DNA of 64,000 nt from Methyloversatilis sp. (GTDB lineage Bacteria; Pseudomonadota; Gammaproteobacteria; Burkholderiales; Rhodocyclaceae). A program made the translations under genes and the position numbers. Below the pieces are notes generated by a model. That model was not told where the DNA came from, made no database searches, and worked only from the letters and a program-made list of their open reading frames with translations. Below, in pieces: positions 39,597-48,563 of the stretch. Location: contig JAGNYW010000013.1 in NCBI GenBank assembly GCA_017984755.1, positions 1 through 64,000 of the forward strand. Direction: 5' to 3'. Position 1 is the stretch's first letter, and every line of letters starts with the position of its first letter.

Positions 39597-42155
39597 TCAA
39601 TCAGTAAGGCGGCTATCGGGTGAGAAGTACAACTCCATCTCCGAAATACCGGCGTAAGCCCCCGGCACATCCTCGGTCGGCATGAAGCGGATGCGGTAGA
39701 AAGGAAATGCCGGCGCATCGGGAATCAAATAAGTCGACGGCATCGAAATATCCTGGCTGACCCGCTCGCGGTTTCGGCTATCGATTCGCGTCCAGACCTG
39801 ACCATCGGCGGAACCTTCCATTGTCCAGGTGTAGCGGTCCGCCTTCTGCATGCTGCGGATATGCAGTGCGGTCATCCGGTATGCCCGCAGGGATTGCTGC
39901 GCCATTGCAGGGACATGAAAGCGGATCTCGGCACTCCGGGCGGCATTCCACGACACCGACGACCCGTTGTTGAAGTCGGCAACATGTTCGGCCTGTCCTC
40001 CGATATTCGGCGCGAGGAGGATATTGGCGAAAGGGGCATGGTTGGGCAATACAGGCACCTGAAGCGACGCATCATCAACGGTACGGTGCAGGCCCCCGGC
40101 CGGGAGCTCAAGCCGCGCCCCGGCGAACAGGAAGCTTGCCGTCGGCTGTGCGGAGGGCATCAGCCACCAGTGCGCCGGCATCGAGATTGCCAGAGCCTGG
40201 TTGCGGTGCGGATGGCGCGGCTTTCCAAGCTCGCTGGCCAGCACCGGATAGGCCGTCAGGCGCCCGGGGTTCCAGACAATCCACGCCTGCCGTGCCTCGA
40301 GGGCTTGCGAGCTGTCGGGAAGCACCGAAACCTGCGCCGCATCACCTCCGCGCAGTCGCAGCAGTGACGCAAGCACGGGGCGCATCGCGGGTTCGTTCAC
40401 ATAGACCTGCTGGCGTTCGCGAACGATTTCATTGCCGTGTCGACCTACCAGTTCCAGGGCCGGAAAAATGTAGGTCGGACTGGTCAGGATGGCCCATCCG
40501 GCCGCACCCAGCGCGATCAACACATAGCCGGGGACCCAGGCCCCGACGCGCGGTCGCACCGGGCAGGTCGCTTCAGGACTGGACCGGCCAGCCGCGACCA
40601 GCGCAAGCGCGGCAACAGCGAACGCAATACCGATGACTTCGTTTCGTTCCTGCGGCAGAAACAGCGACAGGACGGCAAACATCGTCAGCATTGCAATCAA
40701 CGCCGCGGCGCTGCCGGCACGGGAAGGCGACGATTTGCTGCCGAACAGCGCCTGCAGGGCCCCGAACGTGCCCGAAGCGAACACGACAAGCGCGGCAATC
40801 AGGGCCGGAATGCCCGCCATCAACGCGATGTCCAGGTAAAGAGTGTGTGTCGAGTAAGTGCTGGTGAGGCCGCTGAATGAATTGCCTTCGAGGGGCAGAT
40901 CGAGCGTACCAACACCATGACCGTACAGCCAGGCGTCCGGCAGAATGGCAAGCCCGTTTTCAGCCAGAGCCGAACGCGACGTGTTTGCGTTGGCCACCTC
41001 TGCCACAGACGCACTCTGCGGCTTCGTCCCGCTGGTCGGTTGATCCGCGATCGTTGGCTCGAAGGACGTCCACGCGCCGACGTTATCGGACGCTCCTGCA
41101 TCGGTCGGATGGTCCTTCGCCGAAGTCGACAAAGCCTGCGGCGGAGCGTTCGTCAGCGTGGGTTTGAGGTAGAGCAGATGCGGTGCGACGAGCGCGACGG
41201 CGAACAGCGACATCACAGCAACATACCATTGGCGTCGCCACAGCGAGGTCACGAACAGAACGGCCAGGCCGCTCATGAGCGCCAGGCTGACGGCTCGCGT
41301 GTTGTTCAGGATGGTCAGTCCGATCAGGGCAGCGGCAGCCAGCCATGCACCGACGCGTTGCCTGGCGCCGGTCAGGCCCAGAAAGGCGAAGGCAGTCAGC
41401 CCGACGATACAGGCGGCTGGCGCGTGGTAGTAATCGGTCCCGCGTACCCGATGAAAGCCCTCGGATGTTCCGGGAACCGCAGCGATGACGTAAGAGAAGT
41501 CGGCACTCATCCACTGCAGGGCAATGACCGCACCGACGATCAACCCACCGATGCCCAGTGCCTTCAAGGCCTGCTGCAGCTGTGTCTCGTCACGAACGAG
41601 CAGCAAGGTAAGCACGGCCCAATAGACCCACGTGGCCCACCCCGACAGACCGGTCGCCATCTGCGACAGATCGGCTTCGGACAGCGCGTCGGCGCCGCTT
41701 GAGGCAACCGTCAGCACGCCCCACCACCAGAAAATCCCGAGTGCAGCCACGAAGGCAACATGCGGCAGGCCCGCCTGGCGGTCACGACGCAGGAGGAAAA
41801 GCATCAGGCCCGTAACGCAGAGTGCGTCATACAGCAGCAGGCTGAAATCAGGCAACAGACCGAGCGGCTGTCCGAATACGTCCGTCAGGGCGTGTATCAC
41901 ATGACTCACCGGCGCAGCCGCCAGACCGGCAATCCAGCCTGCACTGCTGATCAGCGCGCACGCAGCCAGCGCTGCTGCGATTGTCCGGCGCGTACCCGGG
42001 CGGCCCGTCAGGACGCAGATCAGTGCCAGACCGGCAAGCAGCCGAACGGCGCCCTGCCAGACCGGCAGCATCGGCAGTGCGATCGCGCCGCACAGCAGAA
42101 ACAACAACGCAGGGAACAACCAGCCCGGAATGCTTCGCGAGGGTGTTGCCGTCAT
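39597..42155 (-). CDS. O-antigen polymerase/ligase-like membrane protein with discoidin-like C-terminus
   Basis: An 852-residue inner-membrane protein with about 12-13 hydrophobic helices in the first ~560 residues. It has a large periplasmic loop (about 335-420, rich in Ser/Thr/Asn). The loop HRVRGTDYYHAPAACIV resembles the conserved part of O-antigen ligase/Wzy proteins. After the membrane part, residues ~700-845 look like an F5/8 type C (discoidin) carbohydrate-binding domain: YTWTMEGSADGQVWTRID, then YRIRFMPTED and ISEMELYFS. That tail is unusual for this family and would lie in the periplasm. ATG 42155 overlaps the upstream stop (ATGA). It likely polymerises or ligates the cluster's glycan. 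Confidence 0.8.
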   Translation of the reverse strand: MTATPSRSIPGWLFPALLFLLCGAIALPMLPVWQGAVRLLAGLALICVLTGRPGTRRTIAAALAACALISSAGWIAGLAAAPVSHVIHALTDVFGQPLGLLPDFSLLLYDALCVTGLMLFLLRRDRQAGLPHVAFVAALGIFWWWGVLTVASSGADALSEADLSQMATGLSGWATWVYWAVLTLLLVRDETQLQQALKALGIGGLIVGAVIALQWMSADFSYVIAAVPGTSEGFHRVRGTDYYHAPAACIVGLTAFAFLGLTGARQRVGAWLAAAALIGLTILNNTRAVSLALMSGLAVLFVTSLWRRQWYVAVMSLFAVALVAPHLLYLKPTLTNAPPQALSTSAKDHPTDAGASDNVGAWTSFEPTIADQPTSGTKPQSASVAEVANANTSRSALAENGLAILPDAWLYGHGVGTLDLPLEGNSFSGLTSTYSTHTLYLDIALMAGIPALIAALVVFASGTFGALQALFGSKSSPSRAGSAAALIAMLTMFAVLSLFLPQERNEVIGIAFAVAALALVAAGRSSPEATCPVRPRVGAWVPGYVLIALGAAGWAILTSPTYIFPALELVGRHGNEIVRERQQVYVNEPAMRPVLASLLRLRGGDAAQVSVLPDSSQALEARQAWIVWNPGRLTAYPVLASELGKPRHPHRNQALAISMPAHWWLMPSAQPTASFLFAGARLELPAGGLHRTVDDASLQVPVLPNHAPFANILLAPNIGGQAEHVADFNNGSSVSWNAARSAEIRFHVPAMAQQSLRAYRMTALHIRSMQKADRYTWTMEGSADGQVWTRIDSRNRERVSQDISMPSTYLIPDAPAFPFYRIRFMPTEDVPGAYAGISEMELYFSPDSRLTD

Positions 42156-43510
42156 GAGTGCCGCGATTCGCTGATCGCAATCGTCGCGACGCCGTAGCCG
42201 CCGCATCGCCCCGCGCCGCCCACGCCCAAACTATCGACGTCGGACAAGTGCAACGTCTGCTCGTCCAGCACATAGGTCCAGTGGCGGCCAGGCGCAACCA
42301 CGTCAAAGTTATCGTGGTGATATCGACCGGATATGGTTTTCACTGCAAGAAAAGGCTGGGGACCGAACAGGCTGCCGTTCGCGAGCCACACATGCAGGCG
42401 GTTGCCGTCGAGTTCGATCAGAAATTCGGGCGGCGCTTCGGATGTTTTCTTCGTCAGCGCAGTCGTGTGCAGGCAGGCTGCTTCTTCTGCACCGGAAAAG
42501 CGCAATCGAACCGACGGAAAGTCCCTGCCGACCTTCTCCAGCAGCTTCCTGACATGCCTGACATCGGGCCGGATGTCGCGATAGTCGTGATCGGCGAAGG
42601 CAAGGATCGCACTTCCCCGCGTCAGCGCATCGCGGAACGCATCATGCACGTCGGCTTCGGTCAGCTGACGCAGACGGGTTCCCACGTTGAGACAGCGGAA
42701 AATCCAACGGCGACATTGGCCGGGTACCTGGTAGTCATCGTGGTGCGGGTGATAGCCGAGCCAGTCGAGGGGTGCGCGCCGCCAGTCACCGAAGCGCCCC
42801 AGATGCGTGTCCTTTTGTTCGCTTTCCGAAATCACGCAGGACTGATTTGCGTAGTCGAACGGAATCCACTGCTCGAGAAACGCATGCGAATCGGGTCTTT
42901 CAGAGTGAAAACCCGGACGATTGGTCGTGGGAAACCAGCCGTCCTCGATGATCCGGCGTGCCAGCACCGACAGCAGGATATCCATGCTGTTCGAATAGGA
43001 TGTGGCGGCAGCGAGCGGTTCCCGGGTGAGCGACAGCGGATGGAAGTGCCAGTTTATTTCGTCGTCGACACTTCCCGTTTCCGCCAGCATATCGCGGTAA
43101 AAGTGAAATATCTTCCCGTAGCCAAGGTCCTTTCGCCGGGGGTTCGACGTGTAACCCAGATGGTCGAGACAATGCCAGCTATAGACCCAGCCGCGCCCGT
43201 TTTCATCCGTCATTTCGCGCCTGAAACGGAGGCTGAGGGCCTCGTCAAGCATGCAGCGTATGTCTGTCCAGTTGCGATTGTAGGACAGCAGGTCAGGGGT
43301 GATTACCGCGGCAATTTCGTGTTCGAGGCCATTCAGTGGGATATCCCGGCGCTGCAGCGCGGCCAGCGTCTCTCCCGAAACGGGCAGGCGTACGCCGAAA
43401 AGACCTTCGATCCGTTTGAAAGTGGCCTCGATGTCTTCATCGAGCGGTCCTTCGGTATCGATGCAGTGAACGACGTGCAGGACCGGTGGGTTCAATTGAT
43501 CAATTTGCAT
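42152..43510 (-). CDS. Polysaccharide-deacetylase-like protein, paralogue 1
   Basis: A 452-residue cytosolic protein. It has the markers of a NodB-like barrel: an Asp in HCIDTEGP (Asp18), a His pair in INWHFHPLS, and a later AFADHDYRD. It shares long identical stretches with the protein encoded at 47192-48544 (DTEGP, RPDSH.FLEQ, HDDYQVPG, FGPQPFLA), so the two are paralogues. The C-terminal ~100 residues form a beta-rich domain (FLIELDGNRLHVWLANGSL). ATG 43510 (MQIDQLNPPVLH) is used; the frame is open upstream to 43555 but there it overlaps the glycosyltransferase-like gene. Deacetylation of a sugar is inferred from the motif pattern; the family is unnamed to me. Confidence 0.65.
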   Translation of the reverse strand: MQIDQLNPPVLHVVHCIDTEGPLDEDIEATFKRIEGLFGVRLPVSGETLAALQRRDIPLNGLEHEIAAVITPDLLSYNRNWTDIRCMLDEALSLRFRREMTDENGRGWVYSWHCLDHLGYTSNPRRKDLGYGKIFHFYRDMLAETGSVDDEINWHFHPLSLTREPLAAATSYSNSMDILLSVLARRIIEDGWFPTTNRPGFHSERPDSHAFLEQWIPFDYANQSCVISESEQKDTHLGRFGDWRRAPLDWLGYHPHHDDYQVPGQCRRWIFRCLNVGTRLRQLTEADVHDAFRDALTRGSAILAFADHDYRDIRPDVRHVRKLLEKVGRDFPSVRLRFSGAEEAACLHTTALTKKTSEAPPEFLIELDGNRLHVWLANGSLFGPQPFLAVKTISGRYHHDNFDVVAPGRHWTYVLDEQTLHLSDVDSLGVGGAGRCGGYGVATIAISESRHS

Positions 43511-44756
43511 GTGTACGGGCGCGCCTCGTGACCTCGAGACTGTAGTTGCGCGCATGAACGGTCGTTTCTATCAGGTCGCAGATCCGGTGCGACGCGCCGC
43601 CGGGGCTCGGCAACCGTGACCGGAGTTGCTGCAGCCGTGCTGATTCGGGGGTGTCGTGCAACAGATCGGACAATCCCCCGGCAGTCTGCTCCAGCGCATC
43701 AACGACAAGCGCTCCATCATCAGCGCCGTAGGTTACGGCATTGCTGAACTCCGATATGCGGATGACGAGTAACGGCTTGTTGCAGAGCAAAAGCTCCCAC
43801 CCAACGGTGGATGTCAGCGTAACGCCGGCATCGCAGGCATGCATGACGTGTGACAGGGGCTCATGCGCATGGCTCTGCAGGCAATCGGACGGAATCTGCT
43901 CCGCGCGATGATCGGTGCTGCTTGGATGCAGACGCACGACCAGCCGCCAGCCCCTGGTGCGGCACAGATCCGCCAGATGCAGACGCACCCTGCGCGGAAG
44001 TTCCGGGTCACCGGGTTCCGGCTGTTCAGCCCAGAACACGAGTTTTTCGTGGTCGGCAACCCCGCGTTCATGGCGCCACTCACGCCCCGCAGCAGGCAGG
44101 TCCTGATCGGCCAGCTGATCGAACATCGGACTGCCCGTGAGATGGATGTCACAGGCCTGACGACCCGCGGCCACGAGGCGTCTTCGGACGTCATCACGGG
44201 ACACGGCCAGTACATGGCCATTGTCGGGCCGGCTGAGCCATGGCTCCTCGAGCAGTCCGAACAGTTCAACCATGCACAGGCTGGGAATATCGAGTTGAAA
44301 AGCCGCACGCAGGGCCGCTTTTTCCATGCGCGGCGATGTGGTCGCGACAACGACATCAGGTTCGAAGTGTGAAATGACCCTGCGCATGAAGCGGACAGGC
44401 GCGAATGCATTCAGACCGTATTTCTCGTAGCGTCGCCAGGCTTCCGCCTCGCCGAGATCCGCAGCCAGTTCGCAGAACGAAACGCCCAGGTAGGCAATGG
44501 ACTCATCGCGGGACAGCCCCTTGCCTTCGGTATGGTGGCGTTGCGCCAGGCGCTCACCCCATGCGCGAATGTCTGCATCGGCCGTGTCGACGAAGTCGAT
44601 CGGACGCGAGTAGGGCAGCTTCCAGCGTCGCGCCGTCTCCGCTGCGGTGGTCAGCGCAAGTAGGTGGCAGACGTGACCGCGATCCACCAGCGCCCGGTGC
44701 AACGGGATGATCGCCGATACATGAGCCCCTCCGTAACAAGTCAAAAACACTCTCAC
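43500..44756 (-). CDS. GT-B-like glycosyltransferase-type protein, paralogue 1
   Basis: A 418-residue protein with a two-Rossmann GT-B layout: the N-terminal FLTCYGGAHVSAIIPLHRAL, mid-part PDVVVATTSPRMEK, DIHLTGSPMFDQLA, and the C-terminal nucleotide half with VRLHPSSTDHRAEQ and TSTVGWELLLCNKPLLV. It aligns along its length with the protein encoded at 45968-47188. The GTG at 44756 (VRVFLTCYGG) is chosen because it starts just before the first beta-strand and follows GGAG; the frame further up overlaps the acyltransferase gene. It probably transfers a sugar in the cluster's glycan; the donor is unknown. Confidence 0.75.
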   Translation of the reverse strand: MRVFLTCYGGAHVSAIIPLHRALVDRGHVCHLLALTTAAETARRWKLPYSRPIDFVDTADADIRAWGERLAQRHHTEGKGLSRDESIAYLGVSFCELAADLGEAEAWRRYEKYGLNAFAPVRFMRRVISHFEPDVVVATTSPRMEKAALRAAFQLDIPSLCMVELFGLLEEPWLSRPDNGHVLAVSRDDVRRRLVAAGRQACDIHLTGSPMFDQLADQDLPAAGREWRHERGVADHEKLVFWAEQPEPGDPELPRRVRLHLADLCRTRGWRLVVRLHPSSTDHRAEQIPSDCLQSHAHEPLSHVMHACDAGVTLTSTVGWELLLCNKPLLVIRISEFSNAVTYGADDGALVVDALEQTAGGLSDLLHDTPESARLQQLRSRLPSPGGASHRICDLIETTVHARNYSLEVTRRARTHAN

Positions 44757-44793
44757 TTTCGATGTTTCTCCGAAGCATGCATCCCTGCGCCGA

Positions 44794-45948
44794 TCATGGC
44801 ACGCCTCGCGTCGGCACTGTCTTGTGACGCCCGGCAAGAAGTTCGCCGAACCTCCGGTAGTGCCGCTCGAAAACGTACCAGAACATGATCGCAGCGATGT
44901 TGCAGACAATGAGGTACATCAACAGATCCAGCAAATCGCTGCCGGATGTCAGATCGAAGGCGTGCAGCATGAAAATCACGCTGTAATGAATCAGGTAGAG
45001 CGAATAAGAGTAGTCGGCGATGAAACGGGCAATGCGACTGCGTCCGCCCCGAGTCGTTGTTCCCTCGAGAAGGAACAGCACAACGCAAAGCGCCATGATC
45101 AATCCATACAGATTGAAATCGTAGAACAACAAGCGCTCGAAGGGCTGTCGTGTTTCCAGAAGACCGGTCCACAACAGGCGGGCGGCGATGAGCAGCAGCA
45201 GCAGAACGGGCGCAGCACGCAGGAACCCCCGGACAGGCCCCGCGCCATTCATGATGGCGGCAATGCCAGTGTCGATCCGCTCCCGCCCGCGCCAGTAGAT
45301 CCATGCCAGACCGCACATGACGAACCAGACAAGGCTCAGTCCGGCGCCGGTGCCGGCGACGGCATTGAACAGCGGCACACTCGCACAGACGATGAAAAGC
45401 AGTTGCCAGCTGCGTGACGAGACTATCTGCCTTGCGCGGAAGACGAGCAGGCCGAAGACCAGGTAGAGCCACCACTCGACAGCCACCGTCCACAGGGGTC
45501 GAGCACTCGAAAAGGTCGACAGCTTGAGGCTCGATGCGCCCAGAATCTCGTCGAAAAACAGGCCGGCCGGATGTTGCTGCAGCATCAGCAGGGAGGCAAC
45601 GAAGTCCTGAAGCGTGTAGTGCTCGATGTAGGTGCGGGTGTCGGTCCACGCGAACACCGCACTGTCGATGAGCAGGATCAGAACGAGCGCCGGCAGGTAG
45701 GGCACGAAAATCCTGCAGAAACGATCGGCCAGATAGCGTCGAAGATCGTAATCACTGCGGCTGCACCGATTCAAGGTCGTGTAGCCGATCAGAAAGCCTG
45801 ACAGCACGAAGAACACGACAACCCCCAGATCACCGATTCCGAGCGTGTGCCCGGGTCGCAGCACCAGGGAGTAGATATGCCCGATGAGCACAATCTGCGC
45901 GGCAGCGGCGCGAAGGCTGTCTAGCAGCGAAGCCTGGGACGGGGTCAT
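44794..45948 (-). CDS. Acyltransferase family 3 (OafA/WecH-like) membrane protein
   Basis: A 384-residue integral membrane protein with about 10 helices. Seen: the family start LLDSLRAAAAQIVLIGHIY with the catalytic His; VFFVLSGFLIGYTTL; the RYLADRFCRIFVPYLPAL segment; and a late YSYSLYLIHYSVIF. Such proteins transfer acetyl or other acyl groups to sugars of surface glycans across the inner membrane. ATG 45948 fits the family. A second acyltransferase 3 is encoded at 53009-54181. The acceptor sugar is unknown. Confidence 0.92.
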   Translation of the reverse strand: MTPSQASLLDSLRAAAAQIVLIGHIYSLVLRPGHTLGIGDLGVVVFFVLSGFLIGYTTLNRCSRSDYDLRRYLADRFCRIFVPYLPALVLILLIDSAVFAWTDTRTYIEHYTLQDFVASLLMLQQHPAGLFFDEILGASSLKLSTFSSARPLWTVAVEWWLYLVFGLLVFRARQIVSSRSWQLLFIVCASVPLFNAVAGTGAGLSLVWFVMCGLAWIYWRGRERIDTGIAAIMNGAGPVRGFLRAAPVLLLLLIAARLLWTGLLETRQPFERLLFYDFNLYGLIMALCVVLFLLEGTTTRGGRSRIARFIADYSYSLYLIHYSVIFMLHAFDLTSGSDLLDLLMYLIVCNIAAIMFWYVFERHYRRFGELLAGRHKTVPTRGVP

Positions 45949-45967
45949 GATCCGTGTGCCTGCGAGG

Positions 45968-47188
45968 TCAATTCACATCGCCCACGCCACCGAGTTCGCG
46001 CACCAGGCGGCAAACGCGGTCGGTCGCACGCTCCTGCGACGGATAGGCGAGCCGCGCGAGGTCCGGCTGTGTCATCCGGCGCAGCGCGGGTCCAGCCTCG
46101 GCGAGAACGCCGACATCAACGGCCAGTCCATAAGCGGAGTACGGCGGATAGTCCCCTGCGCCGACGGTGACGACGGGCTTGCCGAGCAGCGCAGCCTGAA
46201 GCCCGACCGTGGAGGTTTCGAGAATGACCTGATCGCACGCATGGAGGCAGGTTTCTATCGTGACACCGGACGGGCAGAACGAACCGCGTCGAAGTGGGGT
46301 TCCCGGCGCCACGACTGGCTTGCTGGGATGCTGACGGATCAGATACCGGGTATCCGGCCACGTGTCGCAATACGCTTCGAGGAAGGCGATCATCGAGGCC
46401 GTTTCGATGAACGGCTTTCCGATCAGCGACACCGGTGCGGACGGACAGGCCCACAACAGCAACTTCTGATGTTCGCCCATGCCCAGCCGTTGGCGCAGCG
46501 ATGCGGCGGCTACTGCATGTGTGCCATCGAGAAGGCTGTCGAACGCAGGGCTGCCGGTGACATGAATGCGTTCAGCCGAAAAACCTTTGTGAGAGATGTA
46601 TTCACCCACTGCCGCTGCCATCACCGTCAGGTGTTTCGCATAGCCCGGCGCACAGATGTATGACGACTCGTGCTGAAGGAAGAGGTCGGACACGGCCAGC
46701 GATTCGATGCCTTCGAGCCGGGCTGCGCGCAGCAGCGCGAGTTCCGAGCGCGGACTGGTGGTGGCAACCACCAGATCGGGCGTCAACCGCCGAAGGAGGC
46801 GGCGCATTGCATGCACCGGCATGAAGGCCTTGCGGCCGTCGCGGGCAAAGATTTCGCGGGCCTTGTCGGCTCCATGGTCGATGTGCAGATCGCGCAGTCC
46901 GAGAGCGTAGTACGCAATCGACTCATGCTCCGAAACCTCCGGATGCAGTGGTTTTTCGATGCAGGTCTGCGCCAGGGAAAGCCAGGGCGCATCGTCGGTG
47001 TCGAGCAGCGAGCTGTAACCGACAGCCGGGATGCCTGCGTTCCGGAATGTCGCCAGTGCAGTAGTGAAGCCGATCACCGTGACGGAAATGTCCGGTTGGT
47101 CGGAAAGTTGGCGCACTACGGGCAGCAGGCTCTGCACGTGCCCTCCGCCGTAGCATGCGATCAGTACCTCGACCGTGTCCCGCAGCAC
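45968..47188 (-). CDS. GT-B-like glycosyltransferase-type protein, paralogue 2
   Basis: A 406-residue protein with GT-B architecture: LIACYGGGHVQSLLPVVRQL at the N-terminus, PDLVVATTSPRSEL, RIHVTGSPAFDSLL, then IRQHPSKPVVAPG and LETSTVGLQAALLGKPVV in the C-terminal half. Matching blocks show that it is a paralogue of the protein encoded at 43500-44756. The start is GTG at 47188, 3 bases after the stop of the deacetylase-like gene, with GAGG upstream. It probably transfers an early or branch sugar; the donor is unknown. Confidence 0.75.
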   Translation of the reverse strand: MLRDTVEVLIACYGGGHVQSLLPVVRQLSDQPDISVTVIGFTTALATFRNAGIPAVGYSSLLDTDDAPWLSLAQTCIEKPLHPEVSEHESIAYYALGLRDLHIDHGADKAREIFARDGRKAFMPVHAMRRLLRRLTPDLVVATTSPRSELALLRAARLEGIESLAVSDLFLQHESSYICAPGYAKHLTVMAAAVGEYISHKGFSAERIHVTGSPAFDSLLDGTHAVAAASLRQRLGMGEHQKLLLWACPSAPVSLIGKPFIETASMIAFLEAYCDTWPDTRYLIRQHPSKPVVAPGTPLRRGSFCPSGVTIETCLHACDQVILETSTVGLQAALLGKPVVTVGAGDYPPYSAYGLAVDVGVLAEAGPALRRMTQPDLARLAYPSQERATDRVCRLVRELGGVGDVN

Positions 47189-47191
47189 TGG

Positions 47192-48544
47192 TCAGCGATC
47201 CTCGTTCTCGTGGCGCAGTACGACCGTGTTACCCATCATGTCGTTGGCTGCGACGCTGATCGTGTCGACATCGCTCCAGGGCAGCGTGTCACCGTGAAAT
47301 GCGTAATACCAGACACGGCCGGACACGTCGAAGTCGAAATTGTCGTGGATGTACCTGCGTGACCGTGTCTTGATCGCCAGAAAGGGCTGCGGGCCGAAGA
47401 CGGTGCCCTGTTCCGTTCTGACTTCGATGTATGGCACGTCCCGGCCCCGCTGCTCCGGCTGAAATCGAAGAGACAGGGACAGCGGTGCTTCAGCGACCCG
47501 ATCTGCCGGAAGTTGCGCGCGAAATGCATCGCGGCAGCTGCTGTACAGGAAGGGAACCTCCGGATACCTCGATTTCGCTTCGTACAGAAAGCGGAAGGCG
47601 TTTTCCACCTCCGGCACCAGATCCCGCCAGTCGTGACTGCACAGTCCGATCAGCACATCCTCACCGGCGCGCGCGCGCGAAAATCCCTGATCCATTTCTT
47701 CCTGCGTCATCCGGGCGATCCGGCTGTTCAGGTTCAGCGCGCGTCCGATCAGTCTGCGGCAGCGCCCGGGCACCTGATAGTCGTCGTGGTCGGGGTGATA
47801 GACCGTCCAGTCATGCGGCGCCTTGCGCCAGTTGCCGGAACGTCCGTTTCTGAAGTCGATCGAGGCGTCGATGTCGGAGGTATCCGCCGTCGCCATGTTG
47901 GAAATGTCATACGGGATGAATTGTTCCAGAAACCAGTGGCTGTCGGGTCGTTCCGCCTGAAAACCCGCGCGATAGGACGACGGGAAAAAGCCGCGATCAA
48001 TGATGCGGCGGCACAAGATCTGGTAAAGATCTTCGGTACGCAAGTAGTGCGTCGCGCAGCGGTGAGCATCGCGATAGGTCGACATCGGATGGAAATGGAA
48101 CTCGACCGAATCCCGCGCCCAGGCCTGCCTTTTCACGAGTGCGATGTAGTGGTCGTGCACATTGTGATGGCCGATGTCGCGCTTGCGCGGATTCTCGAGA
48201 TAGCCGACGTGGTCCATGCAGAACCACGTGTAGGCCCAGCCGCGCCCCTGGCTGTCCGGATATCGGTGCCGGAATTCGCGCGAACAGGCGGCCTCCAGCA
48301 TCTGGTCGATTTCCGTCCAGGTACCCAGCGTGTTGGCCCGGTGGCTGCGCAGCATGTCGCGCACTGCGTCGGTGCGATCGCCAAGATCGATCTCGCCCTC
48401 CTGCAGTCGGCGCAGGTTGCCGGGCGTCGGTTCGATGCCCACAATGCCGAAGAGGTCGTCGAGCCGCTCGAACTTGGCTTCCAGCGACTCGTAAAGCGGC
48501 CCTTCGGTGTCGATCGCGTGGACGATATGTACTGTGCCGGTCAT
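47192..48544 (-). CDS. Polysaccharide-deacetylase-like protein, paralogue 2
   Basis: A 450-residue paralogue of the protein encoded at 42152-43510. Seen: HAIDTEGP with Asp12, VEFHFHPMSTYRD with the His pair, GLCSHDWRDLVPE, and the shared HDDYQVPGRCRR and FGPQPFLAIKT. A GGGGAG site precedes ATG 48544 (MTGTVHIVHAID). The pattern fits a metal-dependent NodB/CE4-like barrel followed by a beta-rich C-terminal domain. Here it precedes its GT-B-like neighbour, whereas in the first module the order is reversed. Function inferred: removal of an acetyl group from a sugar of the growing glycan. Confidence 0.65.
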   Translation of the reverse strand: MTGTVHIVHAIDTEGPLYESLEAKFERLDDLFGIVGIEPTPGNLRRLQEGEIDLGDRTDAVRDMLRSHRANTLGTWTEIDQMLEAACSREFRHRYPDSQGRGWAYTWFCMDHVGYLENPRKRDIGHHNVHDHYIALVKRQAWARDSVEFHFHPMSTYRDAHRCATHYLRTEDLYQILCRRIIDRGFFPSSYRAGFQAERPDSHWFLEQFIPYDISNMATADTSDIDASIDFRNGRSGNWRKAPHDWTVYHPDHDDYQVPGRCRRLIGRALNLNSRIARMTQEEMDQGFSRARAGEDVLIGLCSHDWRDLVPEVENAFRFLYEAKSRYPEVPFLYSSCRDAFRAQLPADRVAEAPLSLSLRFQPEQRGRDVPYIEVRTEQGTVFGPQPFLAIKTRSRRYIHDNFDFDVSGRVWYYAFHGDTLPWSDVDTISVAANDMMGNTVVLRHENEDR

Positions 48545-48563
48545 CGCGCTCCCCTGCTTCGGT

